Part shown: one piece after another, positions 41,725 through 49,971 of the stretch | How the letters are laid out: the number at the start of each line of letters is the position of its first letter | Numbering within the stretch: the first letter of the stretch is position 1 | Assembly: GCF_013004645.1 (NCBI RefSeq) | Contig: NZ_JABEME010000002.1 | Coordinates: forward strand, 432,355 to 496,354 | Origin: Stenotrophomonas africana | Lineage (GTDB): Bacteria; Pseudomonadota; Gammaproteobacteria; Xanthomonadales; Xanthomonadaceae | Length of the DNA stretch: 64,000 nucleotides | Direction: 5' to 3' | Program-made: the position numbers and the translations under genes | The notes under the pieces: generated by a model | What the model saw: the letters and a program-made list of their open reading frames with translations, nothing else | Told to the model about the DNA's origin: nothing | Databases searched by the model: none

Positions 41725-42492
41725 TTACAGGTCTCTCTGGCGCCGGAGCCGAACGTGCCAGGCCAGCACCGCGACCGCGAGCAGGGCGGTGCCAATGCGC
41801 AGGCCGGTAGCCTGCCAGCCCAGTGCAACGGCGTCATCAAGGCTGAACGCATTCCAGGCCAGGTTCATCGAAACGTGCAGGACCAGGCCGCACCACAGAG
41901 TGTCACCGTCGAGGTGGTCGAGCCAGGCGAAGATGAAGCCGCCCAGAGCGATCACCACGCCGACGAACAGGGCGGTGCCACCTCCCTCGAAACCGCCGAA
42001 GCCCAGCCAGTGGACCATGCCGAACAACAGCGCCTGCGGCAGTGCGAGCCACGGCCAGGGGCCGCGAACGATCTTCACCAGCAAGACGAAACCGAGGCCA
42101 CGGAACAGCACTTCCTCGGCCAGCGGGAACAGCACTGCGAGCATCGTGGCGTCCAATGCGGTCAGTGCCTTGTTTGGTGTGGCGAGCAGTGCCAGGCCCA
42201 GCCAGCACGGCAGGGTGGCCAGCAGCACCCACATCGGGCCGCCCCAGCCATTCCCGCGCAGCCCGAGGCTGGCCAGCAGGCTTGTTCCACGGGGGCGCAG
42301 CAGCGCGGCCAGCAGGAGTGCAACCAGCGCCGCCAGCGCGTTGTCCACCAGGCTGCCGCCATAGGGGATGGGCAGTGCGGGAATCGGTGTGCCGATGGCC
42401 GCGGCGATATCGCGCAGGTTCAGGCCGAGGCCAACGCCCAGCAGTACCAGCCCCATGCGCACGCCGTTGGGTAGGCGGGACAACCTGGTCAT
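41725..42492 (-). CDS. CPBP-family intramembrane metalloprotease
   Basis: A 255-residue polytopic inner-membrane protein with about seven helices. The CAAX-protease/bacteriocin-processing (CPBP, Abi) signature is visible: AEEVLFRGLGFVLL (EExxxR) and a later HWLGFGGFEGGG and LHVSMNLAWNA with His residues. Members cleave membrane proteins or process peptides and some confer bacteriocin self-immunity. No peptide gene is adjacent. The start MTRLSR at 42492 is supported by the hydrophobic N-terminus; the frame to 42549 is an extension. Confidence 0.85.
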   Translation of the reverse strand: MTRLSRLPNGVRMGLVLLGVGLGLNLRDIAAAIGTPIPALPIPYGGSLVDNALAALVALLLAALLRPRGTSLLASLGLRGNGWGGPMWVLLATLPCWLGLALLATPNKALTALDATMLAVLFPLAEEVLFRGLGFVLLVKIVRGPWPWLALPQALLFGMVHWLGFGGFEGGGTALFVGVVIALGGFIFAWLDHLDGDTLWCGLVLHVSMNLAWNAFSLDDAVALGWQATGLRIGTALLAVAVLAWHVRLRRQRDL

Positions 42493-42641
42493 GTACGCAC
42501 TCCTTGCGGAACAGGGGCCCAGTGTGTGCGACTGCCGTGGCACGGGCACGCGTCGGAAGTCCCCGTGCCATCGGTCATGGGTTGCCGCACAGTCATCACA
42601 GGGCAGGTAGAGTCATTGCCAGACCGACAGGAGCAATGCCG

Positions 42642-42950
42642 ATGCTGTGCCCCGTATGCACGACCCAGACCCTGCAGATGGCCGAACGCCACGGCATCGA
42701 GATCGACTATTGCCCGGGCTGCCGCGGTGTCTGGCTGGATCGTGGCGAGCTGGACAAGATCATCGAACGTGCTGGTGCAGGTGCGGCCGTACCGCCGCCA
42801 GCGCCCGTGCAGGTTCAGCCGGCGTCCGCGCCGCCACCAGTGATGCACCGTGATACCCGCCACCTCGGCCAGCGCTACGAGGACAACCGTGGCCACGGCT
42901 ACAAGAAAAAGAAGAAGGAGAGCTTCCTGTCGGAGTTGTTCGATTTCTAG
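42642..42950 (+). CDS. Zinc-ribbon (zf-TFIIB) protein
   Basis: A 102-residue protein with a TFIIB-type zinc ribbon: MLCPVCTTQTLQMAERHGIE, then CPGCRGVWLDRGELDKI, giving the Cys pairs CPVC and CPGC. A Pro-rich spacer and a basic segment (YKKKKKESFLSEL) end it. GGAG at 42630-42633 suits the ATG at 42642, eight bases away. Possibly nucleic-acid binding; no known function. It is divergent from the CPBP gene. Confidence 0.85.
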   Translation: MLCPVCTTQTLQMAERHGIEIDYCPGCRGVWLDRGELDKIIERAGAGAAVPPPAPVQVQPASAPPPVMHRDTRHLGQRYEDNRGHGYKKKKKESFLSELFDF

Positions 42951-42963
42951 CCGCTTCGCTCTT

Positions 42964-43068
42964 TGTAGCGTCGAGCCATGCTCGACTGTCTGTTGCCGCC
43001 AATAGTCGAGCATGGCTCGACTCTACAAGGGCCGGAAAGGAAAGCAGTCGAGCATGGCTCGACTCTAC
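42964..43068. repeat. Array of three SMAG hairpins
   Basis: Units at 42964-42987, 43004-43026 and 43045-43068 have the stem AGTCGAGC/GCTCGACT. The first faces one way and the other two, 18 bases apart, face the other way. They fill the space between the zinc-ribbon gene and the convergent GNAT gene. Confidence 0.85.
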
Positions 43069-43081
43069 AGGGCGCGCATGA

Positions 43082-43594
43082 TCACGGCCGCCGAAGGATG
43101 AACTCACGGTCGTGGGTGTCGCCCACGATGAAGTCGTACTCGCCAACCTTGCTGCAGCCATAGCGCGCATAGAAGCGCTGAGCACCGAAGTTTTCTTCCC
43201 ACACGCCCACCCACAGGGTGCGGCGCTGCGGCTGGTCCAGCCAGGTCATGAACGCATCCATCAGGCGCGCGCCGTGGCCGCCGTTCTGGTGTGCAGCCAG
43301 GATGTAGAACCGCTTCAGTTCGATGTCGCCCTCGCGTGCATCCGTGTGCGGCAAGGTGTTGGCACCGGCGGCCAGATAGCCGACCACGGCATCACCTTCC
43401 ATCAGCAGCCAGATCGCGCTGCGTGGGTCGGACAGTTCGATGCGCTGCGGTTCGCTGCTGTAGTGCGCCTGCAGGAAATCGTGCAGCTCCTGCGGCGGAT
43501 AGGAATCGCCCCAGGTTTCGTTGTAGGTGGCAATTGCGATGGCCGACAGCGCGTCGACATCGGCAAGGGTGGCGCGGCGGATCTGCAACGACAT
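43082..43594 (-). CDS. GNAT-family N-acetyltransferase, second copy
   Basis: A 170-residue acetyltransferase, beginning MSLQIRRATLADVDALSAIA. The acetyl-CoA-binding region is LKRFYILAAHQNGGHGARLM and the end NFGAQRFYARYGCSKVGEYD. It shares NFGAQRFYARYG and GDTHDREFILRR with the GNAT at 22977, so both come from one family. Upstream lies the copAB operon, from which it is separated by 81 bases; it may be transcribed from its own promoter. Substrate unknown. Confidence 0.87.
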   Translation of the reverse strand: MSLQIRRATLADVDALSAIAIATYNETWGDSYPPQELHDFLQAHYSSEPQRIELSDPRSAIWLLMEGDAVVGYLAAGANTLPHTDAREGDIELKRFYILAAHQNGGHGARLMDAFMTWLDQPQRRTLWVGVWEENFGAQRFYARYGCSKVGEYDFIVGDTHDREFILRRP

Positions 43595-43675
43595 GGCGGT
43601 GCCTGCAATGGAGCGTGGCGCAGTGTAGCCGGCCCCGGCGGCTGCCGGGGCTGGCCATTGCTCACGAACCGCTGC

Positions 43676-44686
43676 TCAGAACCACATGCGCACGCCCGCC
43701 ACCCAACGCGTGTCGCGCGCGTGGTCACCGGCATAGTCGGCGGTGTCGCCAAACGTACGTTCGTGGCTGATGCCGATGTACGGCGCGAAGCGACGGCTGA
43801 ACTCATAGCGCAGGCGCAGCCCGGCTTCAACCTTGTTCAGTCCGCGACCAATGCCGTACTCCGGTTCATCCTTGGCCGCAACGGTGGCTTCCAGCAGCGG
43901 CTGCAGGATCAGGCGGTTGGTCAGCAGTACGTCGTACTCGACCTCGGCCTTGGCCAGCACCTGGCCGCCGGAGCCCAGGTACAGCGTGGCCGAACTCTCG
44001 AACTTGTACGGCGCCAGGCCCTGGATGCCGATGGCCGCCCACGTGCGCGAGTCGGCCGGGCGGAAGTCCTGGCGCACACCGACCAGCACGTCCCACCACG
44101 GCGACACGCTGCGGCCATACAGTGCTTCCAGCGATGACGACTCGGTGCGGCCGCGGCTGCGTTCGCCATCGGTGCGCAACCACAGGCGGTTGATGTTGCC
44201 GCCGATCCAGCCCGTGGCCTCCCAGGCCTGGCCGTTGCTGTCCTTGCCGTCCCAGTGTTCGAGGCGGTCGATCAGCAGCAAGCTGTTGATCTCCGGCGCA
44301 TGCTCCATTGCACCGTGGGCGATGGGCGGGAATGCGGCGGCACGGTCGGCATCGGTGGGGACCGGAATCGGCTCACGCGGTTCGGTGGGTGCGGGCGTGC
44401 CGTGACCCATCGCCGCATGGTCCATCTGCGAATGGTCCATCGCCGCTGGCTGCATCGCGCCATGGTCCATCTTCGAGTGGTCCATGGCCGAGTGGTCCAT
44501 CGCGCCCGAATCCATCTTCGAATGATCCATCTTCGAATGATCGACCTGTTCGACTGGTGCGTTGACGGTCTTTGCGGGCGCGTCCATCGCAGCCATGTCA
44601 TGGCCGGCGTGCGACTGCGCGAAGACCGGCAATGCGGCGGCCAGACCCAGGGCCAGCAGGCTGGGGGAAAGCAGTGAGCGGCTCAT
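43676..44686 (-). CDS. copB: CopB, outer-membrane copper resistance protein
   Basis: A 336-residue outer-membrane protein: signal MSRSLLSPSLLALGLAAALP cleaved near FAQ, then a Met/His/Asp-rich copper-binding region with repeated DHSKMDHSKMD and DHSAMDH units (residues about 45-100), and a beta-barrel ending in the aromatic residue of GVRMWF. The 4-base overlap (ATGA) with the copA stop shows coupling. CopB binds or sequesters copper at the outer membrane. The repeated coding DNA lies at about 44390-44560. Confidence 0.94.
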   Translation of the reverse strand: MSRSLLSPSLLALGLAAALPVFAQSHAGHDMAAMDAPAKTVNAPVEQVDHSKMDHSKMDSGAMDHSAMDHSKMDHGAMQPAAMDHSQMDHAAMGHGTPAPTEPREPIPVPTDADRAAAFPPIAHGAMEHAPEINSLLLIDRLEHWDGKDSNGQAWEATGWIGGNINRLWLRTDGERSRGRTESSSLEALYGRSVSPWWDVLVGVRQDFRPADSRTWAAIGIQGLAPYKFESSATLYLGSGGQVLAKAEVEYDVLLTNRLILQPLLEATVAAKDEPEYGIGRGLNKVEAGLRLRYEFSRRFAPYIGISHERTFGDTADYAGDHARDTRWVAGVRMWF

Positions 44687-46485
44687 TCTTCGATCCTCAC
44701 TTCGCGCATCATGCCCGCTTCCATGTGGTACAGCAGATGGCAGTGGTAGGCCCAGCGGCCGAGCGCATCGGCGCGTACGCGGTAGCTGCGGCGCGTGCCG
44801 GGTGGCATGTCGATGGTGTGCTTGCGCAGCTGGAACTCGCCCTGGGCGTTTTCCAGATCACTCCACACGCCGTGCAGGTGGATCGGGTGCTGCATCATGG
44901 TGTCGTTGACCAGCACGATGCGCATGCGCTCGCCGTAGTTCAGCCGCAGCGGTTCGGCGCCGGCGAACGGGATGCCATCGAACGACCAGGAGAATTTTTC
45001 CATGTGGCCGGTCAGGTGCAATTCGATCTCGCGGCTTGGCTCGCGGCCATCGGGATCCTCGAACAGGCTGCGCATCGCGCCGTAGGTCAGCACCTGGCGT
45101 CCGTTGTCGCGCAGACCAATGCCGGGGTCGTCCAGCTTCGGTTCGGCGGCCGAGCTCTGCATGTCCACCAGCGGGTTGTTGCGCTCGCTGGCCGGATGCT
45201 TCGGTGCCTTGCCGGCAGCATCGCCACCGCCGTGCGCACCGTGGCCCATGCTGGCGCCGCAGCCACCTTCCATGCCCTTCATCGCGGCCATGTCGTGGCC
45301 ACCACTGCCCATGTCGTGCCCCATGTCGCTCATCGTCAGCAACGGGCGTGGGTCGCGCGCGGGAATCGGGGCCTGCAGCCCGTGGCGCACCGCCAGCGTG
45401 CCGGCGGCGTAGCCGGTGCGGCCCATGTCCTGGCAGAAGATGGTGAAGGCGTCCTGGCCGGTGGGTTCGACCAGCACGTCGTAGGTCTCGGCCGGCGCGA
45501 TGCGGAATTCGTCGATGCTGACCGGATGGATGTACTGGCCGTCGGCGGCCACCACGGTCATCTTCAGGCCGGGGATGCGCACATCGAAGTAGGTCATCGA
45601 GGCGCCATTGATGAAACGCAGCAGCACCTTCTCGCCGCTGCGGAACAGCCCGGTCCAGTTGCCGGCTGGAGCGGTGCCGTTCATCAGGTAGGTGTAGGTG
45701 TGCGCGTTGATGTCGGAGATGTCGGTCGGCGTCATCCGCATCCGCCCCCACATGCCACGGTCGGACAGCGCGGCTGACCAGCCCTCGCGCTTCACGTCAC
45801 GCAGGAAGTCGGGCAGGGTGCGCTTGTAGTAGTTGTCATGCTCGGCGAGCTTCTTCATGCGGCGGAACAGCGCGCCAGGGTCCATGTCGGTCCAGTCGGA
45901 CAGCATGATCACGTGCTCGCGGTCGTGCCGGTAGGGCGCCGGTTCGGCCGGATCGATGATAAGCGCGCCGTACAGGCCGGCCTGTTCCTGGAACATCGAG
46001 TGGCTGTGGTACCAGTAGGTGCCCGACTGCTTCAGTTCGAAGTGGTAGTGGTAGGTCTCGCCGGGGCCGATGCCGTTGAAGCTCAGGCCGGGCACGCCGT
46101 CCATGTTGGCCGGCAGCAGGATGCCGTGCCAGTGGATCGAGGTCGGGTGGCGTTCCAGGGTGTTGCGCACGAACAGGTCCACGGTCTGGCCTTCGCGCCA
46201 GCGCAGGATCGGTGCCGGCAGCGAGCCGTTGACGGTGATCGCCGGACGGGTGCGGCCGGTGAAATTGGCCAGCGATTCGCCGATGGCCAGTTCGATACGG
46301 GTGTCGCTGAGCACGGCGGGGGCGCCGGCCAGGCGTGGGGCGGCAGTGGCTGCAGCGAGCGCGCGCTGCGGCACGCCGACAGCGGCGATGCCGGCAACCA
46401 CGCCACCGGCGGCCAGGCCCTGCACGAACAGGCGGCGCGACGGCATGGGCACAGCGCCCGGACCGGGGGGAATGCGGGTATTCAT
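44683..46485 (-). CDS. copA: CopA, periplasmic multicopper oxidase
   Basis: A 600-residue Tat-exported multicopper oxidase; the signal has PSRRLFVQGLAAGG. Copper ligands are HWHG (IHWHGILLP), YHSHS and, at the C-terminus, HPIHLHG and YHCHLLYHMEAGM. A Met/His-rich insert lies at about residues 380-430 (MSDMGHDMGSGGHDMAAMKG and beyond), as in copper-resistance CopA, which oxidises Cu(I) and binds copper. The ATG of MNTRIP is at 46485; a frame six codons longer exists. It follows copL with 75 bases between and is coupled to copB. Confidence 0.95.
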   Translation of the reverse strand: MNTRIPPGPGAVPMPSRRLFVQGLAAGGVVAGIAAVGVPQRALAAATAAPRLAGAPAVLSDTRIELAIGESLANFTGRTRPAITVNGSLPAPILRWREGQTVDLFVRNTLERHPTSIHWHGILLPANMDGVPGLSFNGIGPGETYHYHFELKQSGTYWYHSHSMFQEQAGLYGALIIDPAEPAPYRHDREHVIMLSDWTDMDPGALFRRMKKLAEHDNYYKRTLPDFLRDVKREGWSAALSDRGMWGRMRMTPTDISDINAHTYTYLMNGTAPAGNWTGLFRSGEKVLLRFINGASMTYFDVRIPGLKMTVVAADGQYIHPVSIDEFRIAPAETYDVLVEPTGQDAFTIFCQDMGRTGYAAGTLAVRHGLQAPIPARDPRPLLTMSDMGHDMGSGGHDMAAMKGMEGGCGASMGHGAHGGGDAAGKAPKHPASERNNPLVDMQSSAAEPKLDDPGIGLRDNGRQVLTYGAMRSLFEDPDGREPSREIELHLTGHMEKFSWSFDGIPFAGAEPLRLNYGERMRIVLVNDTMMQHPIHLHGVWSDLENAQGEFQLRKHTIDMPPGTRRSYRVRADALGRWAYHCHLLYHMEAGMMREVRIEE

Positions 46486-46560
46486 GGTGGTGACTCCAGA
46501 CACGTAAAGACGCCGGCAGGTGGCCGGCTACGGTGCGCAGGGCGCACGGTGCATGTGGAA

Positions 46561-46944
46561 TCAGCCGATGGGAGGGCGGGAGATCGGCGGCAGCGGCGGC
46601 GCCGGACGGCCATTGGCCGGCATCGGCTGCGGGGCCAGCGAGAGCGCCGGGCCGGCCATGAACGGCAACGGCTGCACGACCAGCAACGGGTGCTGGGCAC
46701 AGCTGCGCACGCAGTCCTTGATCTGGCAGTGGGCGTCGTGGGCGGGGGCCTTGGCCTGCGGGGCCTCGTTGGCCTGCATGGCGGCGTGGTGGTGGCAGTC
46801 GGGGTCACCGCCATCTACGGCGGCCGCGACGGCGTGTGCCATCCGCCCCATTTCCTCGTGACCGCTGGCCATGGCCGCGTTCAGCCCGTTGAGCAACAGG
46901 CTGAGCATGAGCACGACACGGAGCAGGGTCGAGGCCAGGGACAT
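46561..46944 (-). CDS. copL: CopL-type metal-binding regulatory protein
   Basis: A 127-residue protein with a short signal-like N-terminus (MSLASTLLRVVLMLSLLLNG) and a His/Cys region (DCHHHAAMQANEAPQAKAPA; then HCQIKDCVRSCAQHP) suited to metal binding, then a Pro-rich tail. In Xanthomonas and Stenotrophomonas CopL lies upstream of copAB and is needed for copper-inducible expression. The length and position fit. The start is the ATG at 46944; no good Shine-Dalgarno is seen upstream. The 204-base region 46945-47148 between copL and recQ holds a pair of SMAG repeats. Confidence 0.85.
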   Translation of the reverse strand: MSLASTLLRVVLMLSLLLNGLNAAMASGHEEMGRMAHAVAAAVDGGDPDCHHHAAMQANEAPQAKAPAHDAHCQIKDCVRSCAQHPLLVVQPLPFMAGPALSLAPQPMPANGRPAPPLPPISRPPIG

Positions 46945-47020
46945 GGCGTTAATCTAGCTGCAAGTGGGCGCCGATGCACTTCTGGCTGAATGGCTGGTTC
47001 AAGGTTGGACCGGCACCAGT

Positions 47021-47085
47021 GTAGAGCCGGGCCCACGCTCGGCTGCTTCTGCGCGAACAGCAGCCGAGCGTGGGCTCGGCTCTAC
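47021..47085. repeat. Pair of SMAG hairpins
   Basis: GTAGAGCCGGGC...GCTCGGCTGC and its opposing copy ending in CTAC make a large dyad of head-to-head units upstream of copL and downstream of recQ. Confidence 0.8.
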
Positions 47086-47148
47086 AGGGGCGCCCGCGCA
47101 CCGTTGGGACCATGCCCGGCGGCCGCGCAGCGCGGCAACGCGATACCG

Positions 47149-48954
47149 TCAGCCCTCTTCGCGCACGATCTCGACCAGGCGTGGGCCGTAGCGGCTGAGC
47201 TTGGTACCACCGATGCCGCCGACCCGGGCCAGTTCGTCCAGGCTGGTCGGCCGCTGTTCGGCGATGTTGCGCAGGGTGCTGTCGTGGAAGATCACGAAGG
47301 CCGGCACGTTCTGTTCGCGGGCCAGTTCGGCACGCAGGCCGCGCAGCGCGTTGAACAGCGCCAGGTCCTGCGGCAGCACCGACAGGCCGGTGCGCTGGGC
47401 GCTGCGCTCGCGCCCGCTGGTGCTGCTGGCTGGGTCGCGGCGCATGCTGATCTGGCGCCGGCCGGTCAGCACATCGCGGCTGGCATCGGTCAGGCGCAGG
47501 CCACCGTGGCCCTCGCTGTCCACTTCCAGCAGGCTGGCGGCGACCAGCTGGCGGAACACGCTGCGCCAGGTGCGCGCATCCAGATCGCGGCCGATCGCAT
47601 AGGTGCTGAGCTTGTCGTGGCCCTGCTGCTTCACCTTCTCGTTCTCGCTGCCACGCAGAACGTCGATCAGATGGCCGACGCCGAAACGCTGGCCGCTGCG
47701 GTAGACGCAGCTCAGCGCCTTCTGCGCCGGAATGGTCGCGTCCCACGAGGCGGGTGGCGTCAGGCAGTTGTCGCAGTTGCCGCAGGGCTGGGGATAGGTC
47801 TCGCCGAAACCGGCCAGCAGCACCTGGCGGCGGCATTGCATCGACTCGCAGTAGCCCAGCAGGTGGTCGAGCTTGCCCCGTTCCAGCTGCTTGCGTTCTT
47901 CGCCGGCCTCGGACTGCTCGATCATCTGCTTCAGCAGCACCACGTCGCCCAGGCCGTAGCACAGCCAGGCTTCGGCGGCTTCGCCATCACGGCCGGCGCG
48001 GCCGGTTTCCTGGTAGTAGCCTTCCATCGACTTGGGCAGGTCGGTATGCGCCACGAAGCGCACGTCCGGCTTGTCGATACCCATGCCGAAGGCAATGGTG
48101 GCGCACATCACGATGCCATCCTCGCGCAGGAAGCGGCGCTGGTTGTTGGCACGCACTTCCGGGGGCAGGCCGGCGTGGTAGGGCAGGGCGTTGAAGCCCT
48201 GGCCGCAGAGGAATTCAGCGGTCTCCTCAACCTTGCGCCGTGACATGCAGTAGACGATGCCCGCCTCGCCACGGTGGCCGCGCAGGAAATCGGTCAGCTG
48301 CTTGCGGGCATTGTCCTTCTGCACCACGGTGTAGCGGATGTTGGGGCGGTCGAAGGAGCTGACGAAATGGCGCGCTTCCTGCAGATCGAGGCGCTCGGCG
48401 ATCTCGCGCTGGGTTGGCGGATCGGCGGTGGCGGTCAGCGCGATCCGCGGAATCTGCGGCCAGCGCTCGTGCAGCACGGTCAGCTGGCGGTACTCGGGAC
48501 GGAAGTCATGACCCCACTGCGAGACGCAGTGCGCTTCGTCGATGGCGAACAGGGCGATCCGGCTGCGTGACAGCAACGACAGGAAGCGACCGGTCAGCAG
48601 CCGCTCGGGCGCGACATAGAGCATGTCCAGCTCACCGGCGAGCAGTTCGCGCTCGACGCGGCCGGCGGTCTCGGCATCCAGGGTTGAATTCAGGTACTCG
48701 GCACGCACGCCGAGCTGGCGCAGGGCTTCGACCTGGTCCTGCATCAGCGCGATCAGCGGCGAGATGACGATGCCACATCCGTCACGCAGCAGGGCCGGGA
48801 CCTGGTAGCACAGCGACTTGCCGCCGCCGGTGGGCATCAGCACCAGGGCATCGTGACCGGCAGCCACATGCTCCACGATGTCCTGCTGGGGACCACGGAA
48901 ATCGTCGTAACCAAAGACGCGTTGGAGCAGGTCGTGCGCGGGACGGGAAGCCAT
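47149..48954 (-). CDS. recQ: RecQ DNA helicase
   Basis: A 601-residue 3'-5' helicase. Walker A is in [13 protein letters not shown], the DEAH box in [20 protein letters not shown], and motif VI in [22 protein letters not shown]. The zinc-binding Cys are visible in [15 protein letters not shown] and [11 protein letters not shown]; the winged helix and an HRDC domain ([20 protein letters not shown] and onward) complete it. Acts in recombination and stalled-fork repair. It ends shortly after its HRDC domain. Monocistronic, flanked by repeats on both sides. Confidence 0.97.
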   Translation of the reverse strand: MASRPAHDLLQRVFGYDDFRGPQQDIVEHVAAGHDALVLMPTGGGKSLCYQVPALLRDGCGIVISPLIALMQDQVEALRQLGVRAEYLNSTLDAETAGRVERELLAGELDMLYVAPERLLTGRFLSLLSRSRIALFAIDEAHCVSQWGHDFRPEYRQLTVLHERWPQIPRIALTATADPPTQREIAERLDLQEARHFVSSFDRPNIRYTVVQKDNARKQLTDFLRGHRGEAGIVYCMSRRKVEETAEFLCGQGFNALPYHAGLPPEVRANNQRRFLREDGIVMCATIAFGMGIDKPDVRFVAHTDLPKSMEGYYQETGRAGRDGEAAEAWLCYGLGDVVLLKQMIEQSEAGEERKQLERGKLDHLLGYCESMQCRRQVLLAGFGETYPQPCGNCDNCLTPPASWDATIPAQKALSCVYRSGQRFGVGHLIDVLRGSENEKVKQQGHDKLSTYAIGRDLDARTWRSVFRQLVAASLLEVDSEGHGGLRLTDASRDVLTGRRQISMRRDPASSTSGRERSAQRTGLSVLPQDLALFNALRGLRAELAREQNVPAFVIFHDSTLRNIAEQRPTSLDELARVGGIGGTKLSRYGPRLVEIVREEG

Positions 48955-49025
48955 CCGGCTAGTTTACCCCGGCGGGGGAGTCGGCAGGGCTGCGCCCCGC
49001 CTTCGACAGGTTCACGCGGCTGTTG

Positions 49026-49101
49026 GTAGGTGTCGACCTTGGTCGACACATCTGTCAGATATCGAATGAATTCATCCGTGTCGACCAAGGTCGACACCTA
49101 C
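49026..49101. repeat. Two SMAG-type hairpins, head to head
   Basis: GTAGGTGTCGACC...GGTCGACAC (49026-49049) and the mirrored copy (49078-49101) flank a stretch with ATGAATTCAT at 49064-49075. The 382-base gene-free stretch 48955-49336 also contains the compound palindrome and a GC hairpin; no gene is present. Confidence 0.8.
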
Positions 49102-49143
49102 CAGAGCGGACGCTGTTCCGGCAGATCGCGGAAGCCTGTCAAG

Positions 49144-49245
49144 GGCGGGGTGGGTCCGGTTGCGGGAGTGTCAGCCGCATGGATGCGGCTGCCAAGCCCC
49201 CAGGGACGGGTTTACGGCGTCTCCCGCAACCGGACCCACCCCGCC
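49144..49245. repeat. Compound palindromic element, copy 2
   Basis: Same 102-base length as copy 1 and over 85% alike by eye, with outer arms of about 25 bases. The inner hairpin differs (CAGCCGCAT...ATGCGGCTG), with changes on both arms preserving pairing. Confidence 0.85.
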
Positions 49246-49336
49246 AACCCACAGGAAACCAGCTCTTGCTCTGGTAGTTGCTGTTGCTTCGGCCTCTGCG
49301 GGTGCAGGGCGCAGCCCTGCCGAACACCCCCAACCC

Positions 49337-49885
49337 TTACTGGAGGAGCGAGCGCAGCATCCAGGCGTACTTCTCGTGGGTCTGCAGGCGCTGGGTCATC
49401 AGATCCTCGGTCGGGGCATCGTCACCCTTGGCCGCCACCTCCAGCACTTCACGTGCCGTACGGCAGACCGCTTCGTTGGCGACCACCAACTGGCGTACCA
49501 TTTCACGCCAGTCCGCACTGTCGGTCAGGCCCGGTTCCTCGGCGATCGAGGTCAGCGCAGCGAATTCCCGGTAGGAGCCCGGGGCATTGAAGCCCAGCGC
49601 GCGGATGCGCTCGGCCACGTCGTCCAGTGCCGCCCACTGCTCGGTGTACTGCGTCTCGAACATGGTGTGCAGCGAGTTGAACATCGACCCGGTCACGTTC
49701 CAGTGGAAGTTGTGCGTCTTCAGGTAGAGCGTGAACGCATCGGCCTGGAACCGCGACAGACCGTCGGCAATCTTCTTGCGGTCGCCCTGGGTGATCCCGA
49801 TATCGATGTTCGGCGCCGACGGTGCCGCCGCTGCAAGCTTCTGCTTGCCGGTCTTGGGCTTGGTCGTGCTCTTGGTCTTCGCCAT
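49337..49885 (-). CDS. dps: Dps DNA-protecting ferritin-like protein
   Basis: A 182-residue Dps protein that stores iron and shields DNA in stress. The ferroxidase ligands are in HNFHWNVTGSMFNSLHTMFE (His and, further on, Asp/Glu), and the N-terminal Lys-rich tail (MAKTKSTTKPKTGKQK) fits DNA binding. AAGGAGG lies 8 bases before the ATG at 49885. It is divergent from hrpA across 86 bases that contain a TTCAAA-n2-TTTGAA dyad. Upstream sequence could carry stress-regulator sites; no OxyR match was sought in detail. Confidence 0.95.
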   Translation of the reverse strand: MAKTKSTTKPKTGKQKLAAAAPSAPNIDIGITQGDRKKIADGLSRFQADAFTLYLKTHNFHWNVTGSMFNSLHTMFETQYTEQWAALDDVAERIRALGFNAPGSYREFAALTSIAEEPGLTDSADWREMVRQLVVANEAVCRTAREVLEVAAKGDDAPTEDLMTQRLQTHEKYAWMLRSLLQ

Positions 49886-49946
49886 GGGGTTCCTCCTTGT
49901 GGAATCGTTGGCCTTCACAATAAACCGGTCGTGATGACTGGTCGCT

Positions 49947-49960
49947 TTCAAAGTTTTGAA
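49947..49960. promoter_or_regulatory. TTCAAA/TTTGAA dyad between dps and hrpA
   Basis: TTCAAAGTTTTGAA is a perfect 6-2-6 inverted repeat in the 86-base gap. It could be an operator for dps or hrpA, or simply an AT-rich promoter part. Confidence 0.35.
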
Positions 49961-49971
49961 CGAACCGATTG

